Under the pieces are notes generated by a model. The model saw only the letters and a program-made list of their open reading frames with translations, was not told the DNA's origin and searched no databases. 24,294 bases of DNA, from assembly GCA_964356135.1 (NCBI GenBank), contig CAYHGV010000040.1, forward strand, positions 1 to 24,294, in the 5' to 3' direction. This stretch comes from CAYHGV01 sp964356135. Its GTDB lineage: Bacteria > Hydrothermota > Tepidihabitantia > CAYHGV01. A program made the position numbers and the translations under genes. Shown here piece by piece: positions 15,258 to 23,712 of the stretch (the stretch's first letter is position 1; the number at the start of each line of letters is the position of its first letter).

Positions 15258-17306
15258 ATGCCTAAAGACCAATCGATCTGGAACCGACCGGCGCTCTTAA
15301 ACGCGGCCGGCCGGGCGTTCGTCAAATTGAACCCGCTTGTCATGTGGCGCAATCCGGTTATGTTCATCGTTGAAATCGGCTCGGTGATTGCAACATATTT
15401 CGCCTTTCAAAGTCTCTTCCGCCATGGGCCGTTCGGTTTCTTCCTCCAGGTCGCAATCTGGCTCTGGTTCACCGTCATCTTTGCTAATTTTGCCGAAGCG
15501 CTCTCCGAGGTCCGGGGAAAAGCCCAAGCCGATACCCTGCGGCGGACCCGGAGCGAAACCATCGCCCGACGCATCCGGTCGGTCGAAGATGTGGGTGCAC
15601 CGGAGACGGTTCCGGCGCTCGCCCTGCGCCGAGGCGACCTGGTGGTCGTCGAATCGGGTGAGCCGATTCCCGGCGATGGAGAAATCGTCCAGGGCACAGC
15701 ACTGGTCGACGAATCGGCAATCACCGGCGAATCGTCGCCCGTGATTCGCGAAGCGGGCAGCGACCGTAGTGCGGTGACCGGCGGCACCCGTCTCCTCTCT
15801 GGTCGAATCGTCGTCAAAATCGCGGTCAATCCGGGCGACACCTTCATCGACCGGATGATCTCGATGGTCGAGAGCGCCCGCCGTCAAAAAACACCCAACG
15901 AACGCGCACTTGAAATTCTCCTGATCGGTCTGACGGTCCTGTTCATCGTCCTCGTCGCCACCGTTCCCGCGCTCGGCCATTACTCAGGAGTGACGATAGC
16001 GGTTCCCGTGCTGCTCGCACTCCTCGTCTGTCTGATGCCGACGACGATCGGCGGTCTCCTGCCGGCAATCGGTATCGCCGGTATGGACCGGCTGCTCCAG
16101 CACAATGTCATCGCTTTGAGCGGGAGGTCGATCGAAGCGGCCGGCGATGTTGATGTCGTGCTGCTCGACAAAACCGGTACGATAACGCTCGGCAACCGAA
16201 TGGCAACCGAATTTTTGCCCTGCGAAGGGGTGACCGCCACCCAACTCGCCGAAGCGGCACTCTTGTCCTCGTTAGCCGACGAAACGCCCGAGGGAAGAAG
16301 TATCGTCACCCTCGCCAAAAAGGAGCTCAGCCTCAAAGGCAGTGACATTAAGCCGCCGGCAAGCGCTTCGTTCATCCCCTTCCGGCCCGAAACCCGGATC
16401 AGCGGTATCAACTACAACAATCAGGAAATCCGTAAAGGAGCATCCGATGCCGTTGCCGACTACGTTCGGCAGCAGAACGGTTCCGTACCCGAGATTGTGC
16501 AACGGATGGTTGCACAGGTCGCACGCGACGGTGGGACGCCACTGGTGGTTGCTGAAAGGCAAACCGTACTCGGTGTCATCCGTCTGAAAGACATCCTGAA
16601 AGAAGGAATCAAAGACCGGATGCAGCGTTTGGCCCAGATTGGAATCCGCACGATCATGATCACCGGCGACAATCCTCTGACCGCCTCGGCGATTGCGGCC
16701 GAGTCCGGTGTCCAGGATTTTGTTGCTCAAGCCCGACCCGAAATAAAACTCGAATTGATCCGCAAGCACCAGTCCGAAGGCCATATGGTTGCGATGATTG
16801 GCGACGGCACCAATGACGCTCCTGCCCTTGCCCAAGCGGATGTTGCCGTTGCGATGAACGCCGGCACCCAGGTCGCGCGGGAATCGGCGAATATGGTTGA
16901 CCTCGATTCAAACCCCACAAAATTACTCGATATTATTGAAATCGGCAAGCAGATTCTGATCACCCGCGGGTCACTGACGACTTTCAGCATCGTCAATGAC
17001 ATTGCCAAATACTTCGCCATCATCCCGGCGATCTTCGCCGCCCGCTATCCGGCGCTCGGCGTGCTCAACATCATGAGGTTAGGGACACCTGAGAGCGCGG
17101 TTCTGGCGGCGGTCATCTTCAATGCGATCATCATCCCGTTTTTGATTCCGCTGGCACTACGGGGCGTCAAGTACACCCATGCCCGGCCGACCACCATCCT
17201 CATCCGCAACCTTTTGATCTATGGGCTGGGCGGTATCGTTCTGCCGTTCGTCGCTATCAAGTTTCTCGATCTGATTATCAACCTTCTGCACCTGGTGGGC
17301 CGTTAG
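15258..17306 (+). CDS. kdpB: Potassium-transporting P-type ATPase subunit KdpB
   Basis: 682 residues, full length. The P-type motifs are in order: actuator loop TGES at 156-159, the membrane PTTIGG at 261-266, phosphorylation site DKTGTIT with D304 at 304-310, nucleotide-binding KGAS at 393-396, TGDNPLT at 469-475 and the hinge MIGDGTNDAPALAQADVAVA. S159 in TGES corresponds to the serine whose phosphorylation inhibits E. coli KdpB, so that control point is conserved. It hydrolyses ATP to drive potassium uptake through KdpA. It ends in TAG directly followed by the kdpC ATG with no spacer. Confidence 0.97.
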   Translation: MPKDQSIWNRPALLNAAGRAFVKLNPLVMWRNPVMFIVEIGSVIATYFAFQSLFRHGPFGFFLQVAIWLWFTVIFANFAEALSEVRGKAQADTLRRTRSETIARRIRSVEDVGAPETVPALALRRGDLVVVESGEPIPGDGEIVQGTALVDESAITGESSPVIREAGSDRSAVTGGTRLLSGRIVVKIAVNPGDTFIDRMISMVESARRQKTPNERALEILLIGLTVLFIVLVATVPALGHYSGVTIAVPVLLALLVCLMPTTIGGLLPAIGIAGMDRLLQHNVIALSGRSIEAAGDVDVVLLDKTGTITLGNRMATEFLPCEGVTATQLAEAALLSSLADETPEGRSIVTLAKKELSLKGSDIKPPASASFIPFRPETRISGINYNNQEIRKGASDAVADYVRQQNGSVPEIVQRMVAQVARDGGTPLVVAERQTVLGVIRLKDILKEGIKDRMQRLAQIGIRTIMITGDNPLTASAIAAESGVQDFVAQARPEIKLELIRKHQSEGHMVAMIGDGTNDAPALAQADVAVAMNAGTQVARESANMVDLDSNPTKLLDIIEIGKQILITRGSLTTFSIVNDIAKYFAIIPAIFAARYPALGVLNIMRLGTPESAVLAAVIFNAIIIPFLIPLALRGVKYTHARPTTILIRNLLIYGLGGIVLPFVAIKFLDLIINLLHLVGR

Positions 17307-17876
17307 ATGCGCGAGATGCTGCGTTCGCTGTGGATTCTGCTGATCCTGACCGTCATCACCGGTCTTTGTTACCCACTCGTAATCTGGCTCGTAGCGCAAA
17401 TCGCCTTCCCTTACCGGACAAATGGGAGTATAATTAAGAATGGAGAACGAATCATCGGGTCGGAATTGATCGGCCAGAATTTCGAGAACCCGCTCTACTT
17501 CCACGGCCGACCCTCGGCGGTCGATTACGATGCTTCCGGTTCCAGCGGTTCCAATCTCGGCCCGACCAATTCCTTACTGTTCAATCAGGTGCTGGATCGG
17601 ATTCACGAGATTCGTTCCAATAATGGTCTCGACCCGGATCTGCCGGTCCCGGCCGACCTCGTCCTGACCTCGGCGAGCGGTCTTGACCCCGACCTCAGCC
17701 TTGAGGCAGCACTGCTTCAGGTACCGCGGGTTGCCCGCAACCGGCAGATGAATGCCGAAAGTCTCCAAGTATTAGTGCAAGCGAACGCACGGATGCCATC
17801 AGTTATAACCGGCAGCCGTCCGTTGGTCAATGTGCTCGAACTGAATCTTCTCCTCGACCGCCGGAACGGAAAGTAG
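17307..17876 (+). CDS. kdpC: Potassium-transporting ATPase subunit KdpC
   Basis: 189 residues, normal length. One N-terminal membrane helix (about 9-33), then the periplasmic KdpC domain with GSELIGQNF (51-59), YFHGRPSAVDYD (64-75), SGSSGSNLGPTN (78-89) and the conserved ASGLDPDLSLEAALLQVPRVA. KdpC stabilises the KdpA-KdpB complex. It follows the kdpB stop immediately and precedes kdpD by 2 bp, so translation is coupled along the operon. Confidence 0.96.
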   Translation: MREMLRSLWILLILTVITGLCYPLVIWLVAQIAFPYRTNGSIIKNGERIIGSELIGQNFENPLYFHGRPSAVDYDASGSSGSNLGPTNSLLFNQVLDRIHEIRSNNGLDPDLPVPADLVLTSASGLDPDLSLEAALLQVPRVARNRQMNAESLQVLVQANARMPSVITGSRPLVNVLELNLLLDRRNGK

Positions 17877-17878
17877 CC

Positions 17879-19945
17879 ATGGCCGACGAACCACGACCGG
17901 ATCCCCAGGCTCTGCTCACCGAAATCGAACGGGAAAGCGAACGCCGGGGCCGCCTGAAAGTCTTCCTCGGCTACTCGCCCGGTGTCGGTAAAACCTACAC
18001 CATGCTCGAAAAAGCGCAGCAGCTCAAACGGGACGGGATCGATGTCATCATCGGTCTTGTCGAAACCCACGCCCGGGCCGAAACCCAGGCTCTTCTCACA
18101 GGACTCGAAATAATTCCTCCTCTGAAGGTCCCCTACGGCACCCTGGTATTGGATGAGATGGACACCGATGCTATCATCAAGCGGCGGCCGGCACTCGTTC
18201 TGGTCGACGAGCTTGCCCATACCAATATCGGCAACCGGGAGTACGAAAAACGCTACCAGGATGTCGAACGGCTACTCGCGTCCGGCATCGACGTCTACAC
18301 GACGGTCAACGTCCAGCACTTCGAAGGGTTGAACGATATCGTCGCTGAGCTAACCGGTATCCGGGTCAATGAGACCGTTCCCGACCATATTCTCGACCAG
18401 GCGGATGATATCGAAGTCATAGATATTCCGCTCATCGAACTTCTCCAGCGTCTCAAGGAAGGCAAAGTCTACATCCCCGAACAGGCTCGACAGGCGATGC
18501 AGAATTTCTTCACCCGTCGCAACCTGCTCTCGCTGCGCGAGCTAACCCTTCGACGGGTGGCTTCGAAACTCGACCAAGAACTCGTGACCTATGCCAAAGC
18601 CCGGGCGATCGAAGGCAGTGTGCCCGCCGGCGAGCGGCTGATGGTGTGCGTTTCTCCGACCCCGTGGGCGAAGCAACTGGTGCGCAAAGCTCACCTCTTG
18701 GCGACCGACCTCAAAGCTAGCTGGTTTGCGGTTCATGTCGAAACGACCCTCAAAGCCGACCTGTCACCCCACCAGCTTGCCTACCTGACCGATGCGCTCA
18801 ATCTGTCAGAGGAGCTCGGGGCGAAAATCGTAATTTTGTCCGGCAACCGCGTCGCACCCGAGGTCATCCGATTCGCCACGCACGAAAAGATCACGAAGAT
18901 CATCGTCGGCAACCCCGGTCGAAACCTCCTGAAACGATTGTTCAATCGTTCGCCGTTGCATGGCATTATCGAAACGGCGACCGGCACCGATGTCTATGTT
19001 GTGCAGCCGACCGAAGATGAAAAAACCATCCTGCCGGTCGCACCGCATCGCAACCGGCGAACCATTAAACTCAAGTCCTATCTGCTGGCTCTGTTGACCG
19101 TGCTGCCGGTGCTGGCGGTGGCGCTGATTCTGTTCGACCTGCTTCACATCGGTCCATCGATCGTTATTTTCCTGATTTCCACCATCGTCAGCGCCTTCCT
19201 TTTCGGCGTCGGGCCATCAATCTTCTCCTCGGTGGTTGGCACCCTCGTCTACGACTTCTTTTTCATCGAACCCAAGCTCACCTTCAACATCGCCAAACCA
19301 GAATTGGCGATCGATCTCTTGATCTTCCTCGGTACGGCACTCGTCATCGGGCAGTTGACGAAACTCATCCGGCGTAGCCAGGAATCACTCAGACTGCGAC
19401 TGAACGAAATTCAGCTCATCTCGGATATGAGCCGGGATCTTCTCTCGATCCCGACCTTTGCCGAACTCTATCCGACCCCGGCCGGGAATGTCGGTGACGA
19501 TCAAGACGCAGCACCGATGCTCCGGAATGCGGTGCTCGACATCATCGCCGATACGATGGTCAATTATTTGCGCAAGGAACTCGCCTTTCCGACCGTGGTC
19601 ATGTTTCAAAGCCAGAATAGTGAGCTGAAAATCTGGGCCGGTTCAGAACCTGAGATACTGCTCAGCGAAAAAGAACTGGCAATCGCTGAATGGGTCTACA
19701 ACCACAATGAAATCGCCGGTTGTGGAACCCGCACCCTCTCCGGCATTCCCTGGTTCTTCTTACCGGTCAACGTCAAAGAAAATGTCTACGGCATCATCGG
19801 CATCCGGACCGATTACTCTCGTCTCCTGCCGCACGAACGCTACATTGCCGGAGCGATTGCCAACCTCTCGGCGCTGGAAGTTGAAAAGTACCGGATCTTT
19901 GGTCGGACTTCAACTTTTCCGTCGCCCGACGCACCCGAAGCCTAA
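17879..19945 (+). CDS. kdpD: KdpD sensor lacking the histidine-kinase transmitter
   Basis: 688 residues, against roughly 900 in E. coli. Present in order: KdpD N-terminal domain with Walker A GYSPGVGKT (31-39), VDELAHTN (109-116) and VNVQHFEGLNDIV (143-155); USP-like domain (about 252-378, with SGNRVAPEVI and IIVGNPGRNLLKRLF); four membrane helices (about 399-495, DUF4118); and a GAF-like domain (about 510-672, with FLPVNVKENVYGIIGI). It stops exactly where the HisKA phosphoacceptor domain should begin. No H-box, N, G1 or G2 motif exists here or after the stop, and no kdpE follows. The ending is clean, so this is probably a stable short form, not a frameshift. It may sense potassium or a nucleotide and act on KdpABC or another kinase directly. 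Confidence 0.93.
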   Translation: MADEPRPDPQALLTEIERESERRGRLKVFLGYSPGVGKTYTMLEKAQQLKRDGIDVIIGLVETHARAETQALLTGLEIIPPLKVPYGTLVLDEMDTDAIIKRRPALVLVDELAHTNIGNREYEKRYQDVERLLASGIDVYTTVNVQHFEGLNDIVAELTGIRVNETVPDHILDQADDIEVIDIPLIELLQRLKEGKVYIPEQARQAMQNFFTRRNLLSLRELTLRRVASKLDQELVTYAKARAIEGSVPAGERLMVCVSPTPWAKQLVRKAHLLATDLKASWFAVHVETTLKADLSPHQLAYLTDALNLSEELGAKIVILSGNRVAPEVIRFATHEKITKIIVGNPGRNLLKRLFNRSPLHGIIETATGTDVYVVQPTEDEKTILPVAPHRNRRTIKLKSYLLALLTVLPVLAVALILFDLLHIGPSIVIFLISTIVSAFLFGVGPSIFSSVVGTLVYDFFFIEPKLTFNIAKPELAIDLLIFLGTALVIGQLTKLIRRSQESLRLRLNEIQLISDMSRDLLSIPTFAELYPTPAGNVGDDQDAAPMLRNAVLDIIADTMVNYLRKELAFPTVVMFQSQNSELKIWAGSEPEILLSEKELAIAEWVYNHNEIAGCGTRTLSGIPWFFLPVNVKENVYGIIGIRTDYSRLLPHERYIAGAIANLSALEVEKYRIFGRTSTFPSPDAPEA

Positions 19946-19992
19946 TCCCCAACCACCACCACCCGGTAATCGCGTTCGGGAACAAAAGACTC

Positions 19993-20020
19993 TTGACAGG
20001 ATAGTGTCGATAACTATAAT
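19993..20020 (+). promoter_or_regulatory. Consensus promoter of the selenoprotein candidate
   Basis: TTGACA (19993-19998), 16-bp spacer, TATAAT (20015-20020), both perfect. Predicted +1 near 20027 and a leader of about 14 nt with AGGAGG at 20031-20036, 4 nt before ATG 20041. It separates this gene from the kdp operon and shows that the ATG at 20041 is expressed. Confidence 0.8.
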
Positions 20021-20040
20021 TCCCGCAAACAGGAGGATAT

Positions 20041-21075
20041 ATGAAACGTTATCTTATTGCCGTCTCGGCTCTGGTCCTGGGCTTAGGCTTGCTCTCAGCG
20101 GTTGCAGCCGCGGATCGCTGCGTCCTGTGTGAAATGGTTTATTCCGAAGGCTGAGGTAGCTGTCCAGGTGCCAGCAGTGTGCTGGCAAACATCCAAACCG
20201 CAAATCCCGATGATGTCGCTGAGGTTGAATTGCACTGTGCCAGTGGTTACCCCTTGTTCAGTTCCGAAGCAAGTTCTCGCGCCGGCTGGTATGCTGCGAA
20301 GTATTACGGCGACACCTATATCGACGGTGCTTATGGAGGCGGTTCGAGTACTTCCAGCTCCTGGAGCAGTAAAGTTAATGCCCGGAGAGTTAAATCCTCG
20401 CCGATAGCAGAAAGCCTGTGGGGTGACTTGGATCCAACCACCCGCAAAGGTAAAATCTATGCCAAATTCCTGAATGAAACCAGCTCAACCATTTCAGGAA
20501 AAATCTATTTTTTGATAGTCGAAGACAACATTGATTATAGTGCTCCCAACGGCGATAAAGTGCATAATAATGTCGCTCGTAAATATCTGCCCAACACCGT
20601 CGGCAGCTCCGCCACTATCATTGCCCATGATTCGGTAATCCAGAATCGCAGTTTTACTCTGGGTGCTTCCTGGAATGTCGACAATTGTAAGATTTACGCC
20701 TGGATTCAACAACCCGATGATCCGAAAGAGGTCTATCAGACGGGCAAGATTTACGTTTCCGACCTGCCGTTACCAATAGCGATCGATGAGTACACCAATG
20801 AAACGATCGCATCAAAACTAACGGTTACGCCCAATCCCTGCAATAAAAATGCTCATTTCATATTCACGGTGCCGGCTGGTTCTCCTTACTCGATCCGGGT
20901 ATATGATATTACCGGCAGTCAGTTAAAAGAAATCCGCGGGCTTTCGGGCAACGGCGCCGAGACCATAACCTGGGATTGTCGGGATAACGCGGGTACACCG
21001 GTCGGTTCAGGAGTCTATTTTTATCTCTTCACCAGTAACGCGTTCAATACTTCCGGTAAAATAATCGTCCAGTAA
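20041..21075 (+). CDS. Candidate exported selenoprotein: thioredoxin-like/Omp28-like protein with U-x-x-C
   Basis: 344 residues if TGA 20152-20154 (codon 38) is read as selenocysteine. Signal peptide MKRYLIAVSALVLGLGLLSA VAAA; then CVLCEMVYSEG-U38-G-S-C41-PGASSVLANI. In exported thioredoxin-fold/Omp28-like proteins this place reads ...CxxCPGA, so U38 aligns with the nucleophilic Cys. Downstream NNVARKYLPNT and WNVDNCKIYAWIQ...KEVYQ fit the second half of Omp28-like proteins. Residues 258-344 are the FlgD-Ig/type IX-like sorting module (TPNPCNK, VYDITGS, GSGVYFYLF, GKIIVQ). AGGAGG and a consensus promoter support ATG 20041. A standard caller would begin at GTG 20179 and lose the signal and active site. 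Alternatives: a nonsense mutation or a TGC-to-TGA sequencing error. Selenium use is inferred; the Sec machinery is outside the window. Confidence 0.78.
20169..20187 (+). promoter_or_regulatory. Candidate bacterial SECIS hairpin
   Basis: U-GCCAGCA (20169-20176), loop GUG (20177-20179), UGCUGGC-A (20180-20187): eight perfect base pairs. It starts 14 nt after the UGA, and the loop lies 22 nt after it. Known bacterial SECIS elements have an apical loop about 16-37 nt after UGA with a G in the first two loop positions; both hold. It is fully inside the coding sequence, as expected for SelB-dependent recoding. Confidence 0.65.
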
Positions 21076-21090
21076 AATTGTTCTGCAAAA

Positions 21091-21130
21091 ACATGGGGAG
21101 TTACCGAGGTAACTCCCCATGTAATTTTTT
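21091..21130. terminator. Strong intrinsic terminator, probably bidirectional
   Basis: ACATGGGGAGTTACC (21091-21105), GA, GGTAACTCCCCATGT (21108-21122): a 15-bp perfect stem followed by AATTTTTT on the plus strand and TTTTT on the minus strand. It sits 15 bp after the selenoprotein candidate and between it and the convergent amidohydrolase gene, so it can serve both. Confidence 0.88.
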
Positions 21131-21293
21131 ACCGCTTTTCTAAAGACCTTATCTTTGACGACCGATCGTTTCCGGTAATGCCGAAAAAATCACGGGCTGA
21201 ATTCTGGACGACGTTCTAATCCCTGATAAAACCTCCTAAAACCGTTCACCGGGAACTCGAATTCGGCATCCCCGGATTGACCTTGGGAAAAAC

Positions 21294-23534
21294 TCAAAAA
21301 GCGTGTCCAGTATGCAAAACCAGATTCCAGCCCTCCGGGGTCACTCCGACATCAATGCCGATGATTGAGTTTTCATTTGAACCGAAATTGAAGCGCGGAC
21401 CAAATCCGACCGCCGGATGGAATCCGTTCAGAACCAAATCGGCAGGACTTTTCTGGAACTGCCCGAGCTCGGCAAACACCGTCCCACTCAGGAAACTCCA
21501 GATCGGGAAGCGATACTCGAACTGACCGTACACTCCAACCCGATCCCGGAACCGGTAGGGTAGATATCCTCGACCAAGTGTATCGCCGCCGAATTCCGGG
21601 AGATAATAAAACGGCACCGTACCGAACGCCTGGGTGTAGAGCAACCGACCGGCAAGAATATGTTTGTGCTTGACCGAACCATAGCCCCGGACGTCGAAGA
21701 CAACTTTCTGAAAACGGTGACTGCCGCCGAGGATTGCAGGTGCAGCCTGACCGGTGACCGCGATGTAGTGCCCGGACCATGGGTTATTCTCGTGGTCGCG
21801 GGAATCGTGAATCAACGAAAAAGAAAAGACGGTCTCGTTTCCGCCTTTGTCACCGGCCATCACCGGCAGCGATCTGCCCTGGTAAGCACTGACTCTTGAC
21901 TGGTCAAGCACCAGCGACGTGATGAACTTCCAACGTTTCGTGACGCGCGTGGTTCCACTCAAACTTTCTTTGAAGATAACATTGGCATATTGGGTCGTGT
22001 CGCCCAGTTTCGTATCATTGCCAAGACCATAGAACAGCCGGTTCTGATTATCGAAGTGAAAACCCGCCCTCAGTGCGGTCCGGGGAATCGGGCTGGGAAA
22101 AACGAGTGCCAAATTTGCCGACCACATGTTGCGAATGCTGAACAAAAGGTCGGCCGACGCGCTCACGCCGGTTCGGAGCAGATCGAATTCGGTCACGCTC
22201 ACACCGATTAAAACTGAAAGCAGAGGGTCCCAATAGGGGTAGCCAAAAACCATCAATGAACTCTCGCGAAATTTTCGGGCGTACTCAGGACGCAGTTTAC
22301 GATTCTCGGTCACCACCGTGCCGTCGAGCATGACCGCTGAGACCCGGTCAGTAGAGAGATTCCCGGTTTCAATCGAACCGCTATAAACAACCAGATTCGC
22401 ACGATAGCCGGGTGCAATCATTCCGAGTTCCTTGTCCTTGCCGATCTTGGCGGCAGCGGTCGAAGTCACTGCTTTCAGGACGTCAATGCGCGGAATGGAC
22501 TCGTCTTCCCACATCTTCATTTCTTTATCGATATCAGCCCCGCACTGCTCACCGAATGACGCCGGAAAATCGGTGCCGATGCACAGCGGAACCTTCATTT
22601 CATATGCCCGTCTCAGAGTTTTCTGCATCTGGGGCACCGCGACGGGTGCATAGTGAACGTAGGCGCAGAGCGTGGGGGTAAAGAACACTCCCCGGGCTGC
22701 CATTTCCAAAAACAGGCTGTCCGAGCTAATCGCAAAGCCATGCTCGAGGCCATCGACACCCGAATGAACCATCGCCCGCGCTTCTTCCTCGGACCCGACA
22801 TGAGCAAAAACCTTCAGTCCCAGCTTGTGCGCTTGGTCAATTATGGTCTGGGCGACTTCCAGTTCCAATCGCGGCGCGCCACCACTGCGGTACCCCATCC
22901 GGTCATAGACAATCTTGATGAAATCGACCCTCTGCGCGGCAAGCGCAATAATCTTTTTACGGGCGGCGGCGGAATCAGTAGTCTGAAAGGTTCCTTTATC
23001 AATCAGGTCATGCTGACCGATATAGGTCGTTCCAGCTGGATGACCGCCCGGCGCGGTAATCAGCGGTCCCGGGAAATACAGTTCCGGACCGATGATGCTG
23101 CCTTTCTTCAGTGCTTTCCTTAACCCTTGATAGGTCGTGATCGGCGCCCCCATGTCGACGATGGTCGTGACACCATGTGACAATAACTGGAGGCGATTCC
23201 CAGGAAAGGCTGAGTTAGCTTCGGCTGCCAGCTTACCCCAACCGTATTTTTCAATATTCATCACATAGGGCAGCGGCGCGGCCATGAAATGGATGTGGCT
23301 GTCGATGAAACCGGGCAGAATCGTCTGATTGCTGGCATCAATTATAACAGCACCCTCGGGAATCACATAATCCCAGCCAACAACATCCCTGATCAAATCC
23401 TGCTCGACAACGATTATCCGGCGGTCAAGTAGTTGCTGCCCGTCAAAGACCTTGCCCGCTCGGATACAGGTCGTCTTTGCTTCGACCACACCGGCGGCAA
23501 AGATCAAAAGGGAAAAAACCAATTTTCGAATCAT
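21294..23534 (-). CDS. Exported amidohydrolase fused to an Omp85-type outer-membrane barrel
   Basis: 746 residues from ATG 23534 (AGGAGG at 6-nt spacing; a TTG one codon earlier is less likely). Signal peptide MIRKLVFSLLIFAAGVVEA. Residues about 20-420 are an imidazolonepropionase-like amidohydrolase with all binuclear metal ligands: H80 and H82 (DSHIHF), K207 (DFIKIV, carboxylated Lys), H245 (FAHVG), H265 (LEHG) and D322 (GTDFP). Residues about 430-746 form a bacterial surface antigen/Omp85-like barrel with GLGNDT, FSLIHDSRDHENNPWSG, EFGGDTLGRGYLPYRFRD and a terminal Phe. No POTRA domain is present. The product may be an enzyme anchored on the outer membrane; substrate unknown. Two-domain fusion in one uninterrupted frame. 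Confidence 0.88.
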   Translation of the reverse strand: MIRKLVFSLLIFAAGVVEAKTTCIRAGKVFDGQQLLDRRIIVVEQDLIRDVVGWDYVIPEGAVIIDASNQTILPGFIDSHIHFMAAPLPYVMNIEKYGWGKLAAEANSAFPGNRLQLLSHGVTTIVDMGAPITTYQGLRKALKKGSIIGPELYFPGPLITAPGGHPAGTTYIGQHDLIDKGTFQTTDSAAARKKIIALAAQRVDFIKIVYDRMGYRSGGAPRLELEVAQTIIDQAHKLGLKVFAHVGSEEEARAMVHSGVDGLEHGFAISSDSLFLEMAARGVFFTPTLCAYVHYAPVAVPQMQKTLRRAYEMKVPLCIGTDFPASFGEQCGADIDKEMKMWEDESIPRIDVLKAVTSTAAAKIGKDKELGMIAPGYRANLVVYSGSIETGNLSTDRVSAVMLDGTVVTENRKLRPEYARKFRESSLMVFGYPYWDPLLSVLIGVSVTEFDLLRTGVSASADLLFSIRNMWSANLALVFPSPIPRTALRAGFHFDNQNRLFYGLGNDTKLGDTTQYANVIFKESLSGTTRVTKRWKFITSLVLDQSRVSAYQGRSLPVMAGDKGGNETVFSFSLIHDSRDHENNPWSGHYIAVTGQAAPAILGGSHRFQKVVFDVRGYGSVKHKHILAGRLLYTQAFGTVPFYYLPEFGGDTLGRGYLPYRFRDRVGVYGQFEYRFPIWSFLSGTVFAELGQFQKSPADLVLNGFHPAVGFGPRFNFGSNENSIIGIDVGVTPEGWNLVLHTGHAF

Positions 23535-23569
23535 CAAAGCCCTCCTTCGGTAAGACTTTCATTCAATGA

Positions 23570-23611
23570 GTTCGCTCCAACGAACGACCGCAGCTGCTTT
23601 TCAGCCTGCGG
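23570..23611 (-). promoter_or_regulatory. Leader hairpins upstream of the amidohydrolase fusion gene
   Basis: Two potential stems in the leader: GTTCG/CGAAC (23570-23574/23581-23585) and CCGCA-GCTG/CAG-C-TGCGG (23588-23611). They lie between the putative promoter and the Shine-Dalgarno. No known RNA class was recognised. Confidence 0.3.
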
Positions 23612-23633
23612 ATAGCTCCGGCCTGATATCACT

Positions 23634-23662
23634 ATTATTCCTCACCCGGTCCTGTTTATCAA
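23634..23662 (-). promoter_or_regulatory. Putative promoter of the amidohydrolase fusion gene
   Basis: TTGATA (23657-23662, minus strand), 17-bp spacer, AATAAT (23634-23639); each hexamer matches consensus at five of six. It would give a leader near 90 nt, longer than most others here. Confidence 0.4.
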
Positions 23663-23712
23663 TAGGGCACGCTCTACTTCGCTAAAACTACCTGGGGTAA
23701 ACTCGAAATAAA

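Noticed and set aside
15297..15980. Long open frames antisense to kdpB, and similar ones antisense to the MFS and kdpD genes
   Set aside because: Composition is Arg/Asp/Pro-rich with no motifs, as expected for shadows of GC-rich coding sequence.
17304..17309. Possible frameshift between kdpB and kdpC because there is no spacer
   Set aside because: Both proteins have complete expected ends; TAG followed directly by ATG is ordinary tight coupling.
20152..20154. TGA read as Trp or Gly through a variant genetic code
   Set aside because: Many other genes in the window end in TGA, and Trp/Gly are encoded normally throughout. The site aligns with Cys, which favours selenocysteine.
20179..21075. 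A conventional 298-residue gene starting at GTG 20179
   Set aside because: The start lies in the loop of the hairpin, has no Shine-Dalgarno and would leave the protein without signal peptide and active site, while promoter and AGGAGG point to ATG 20041.
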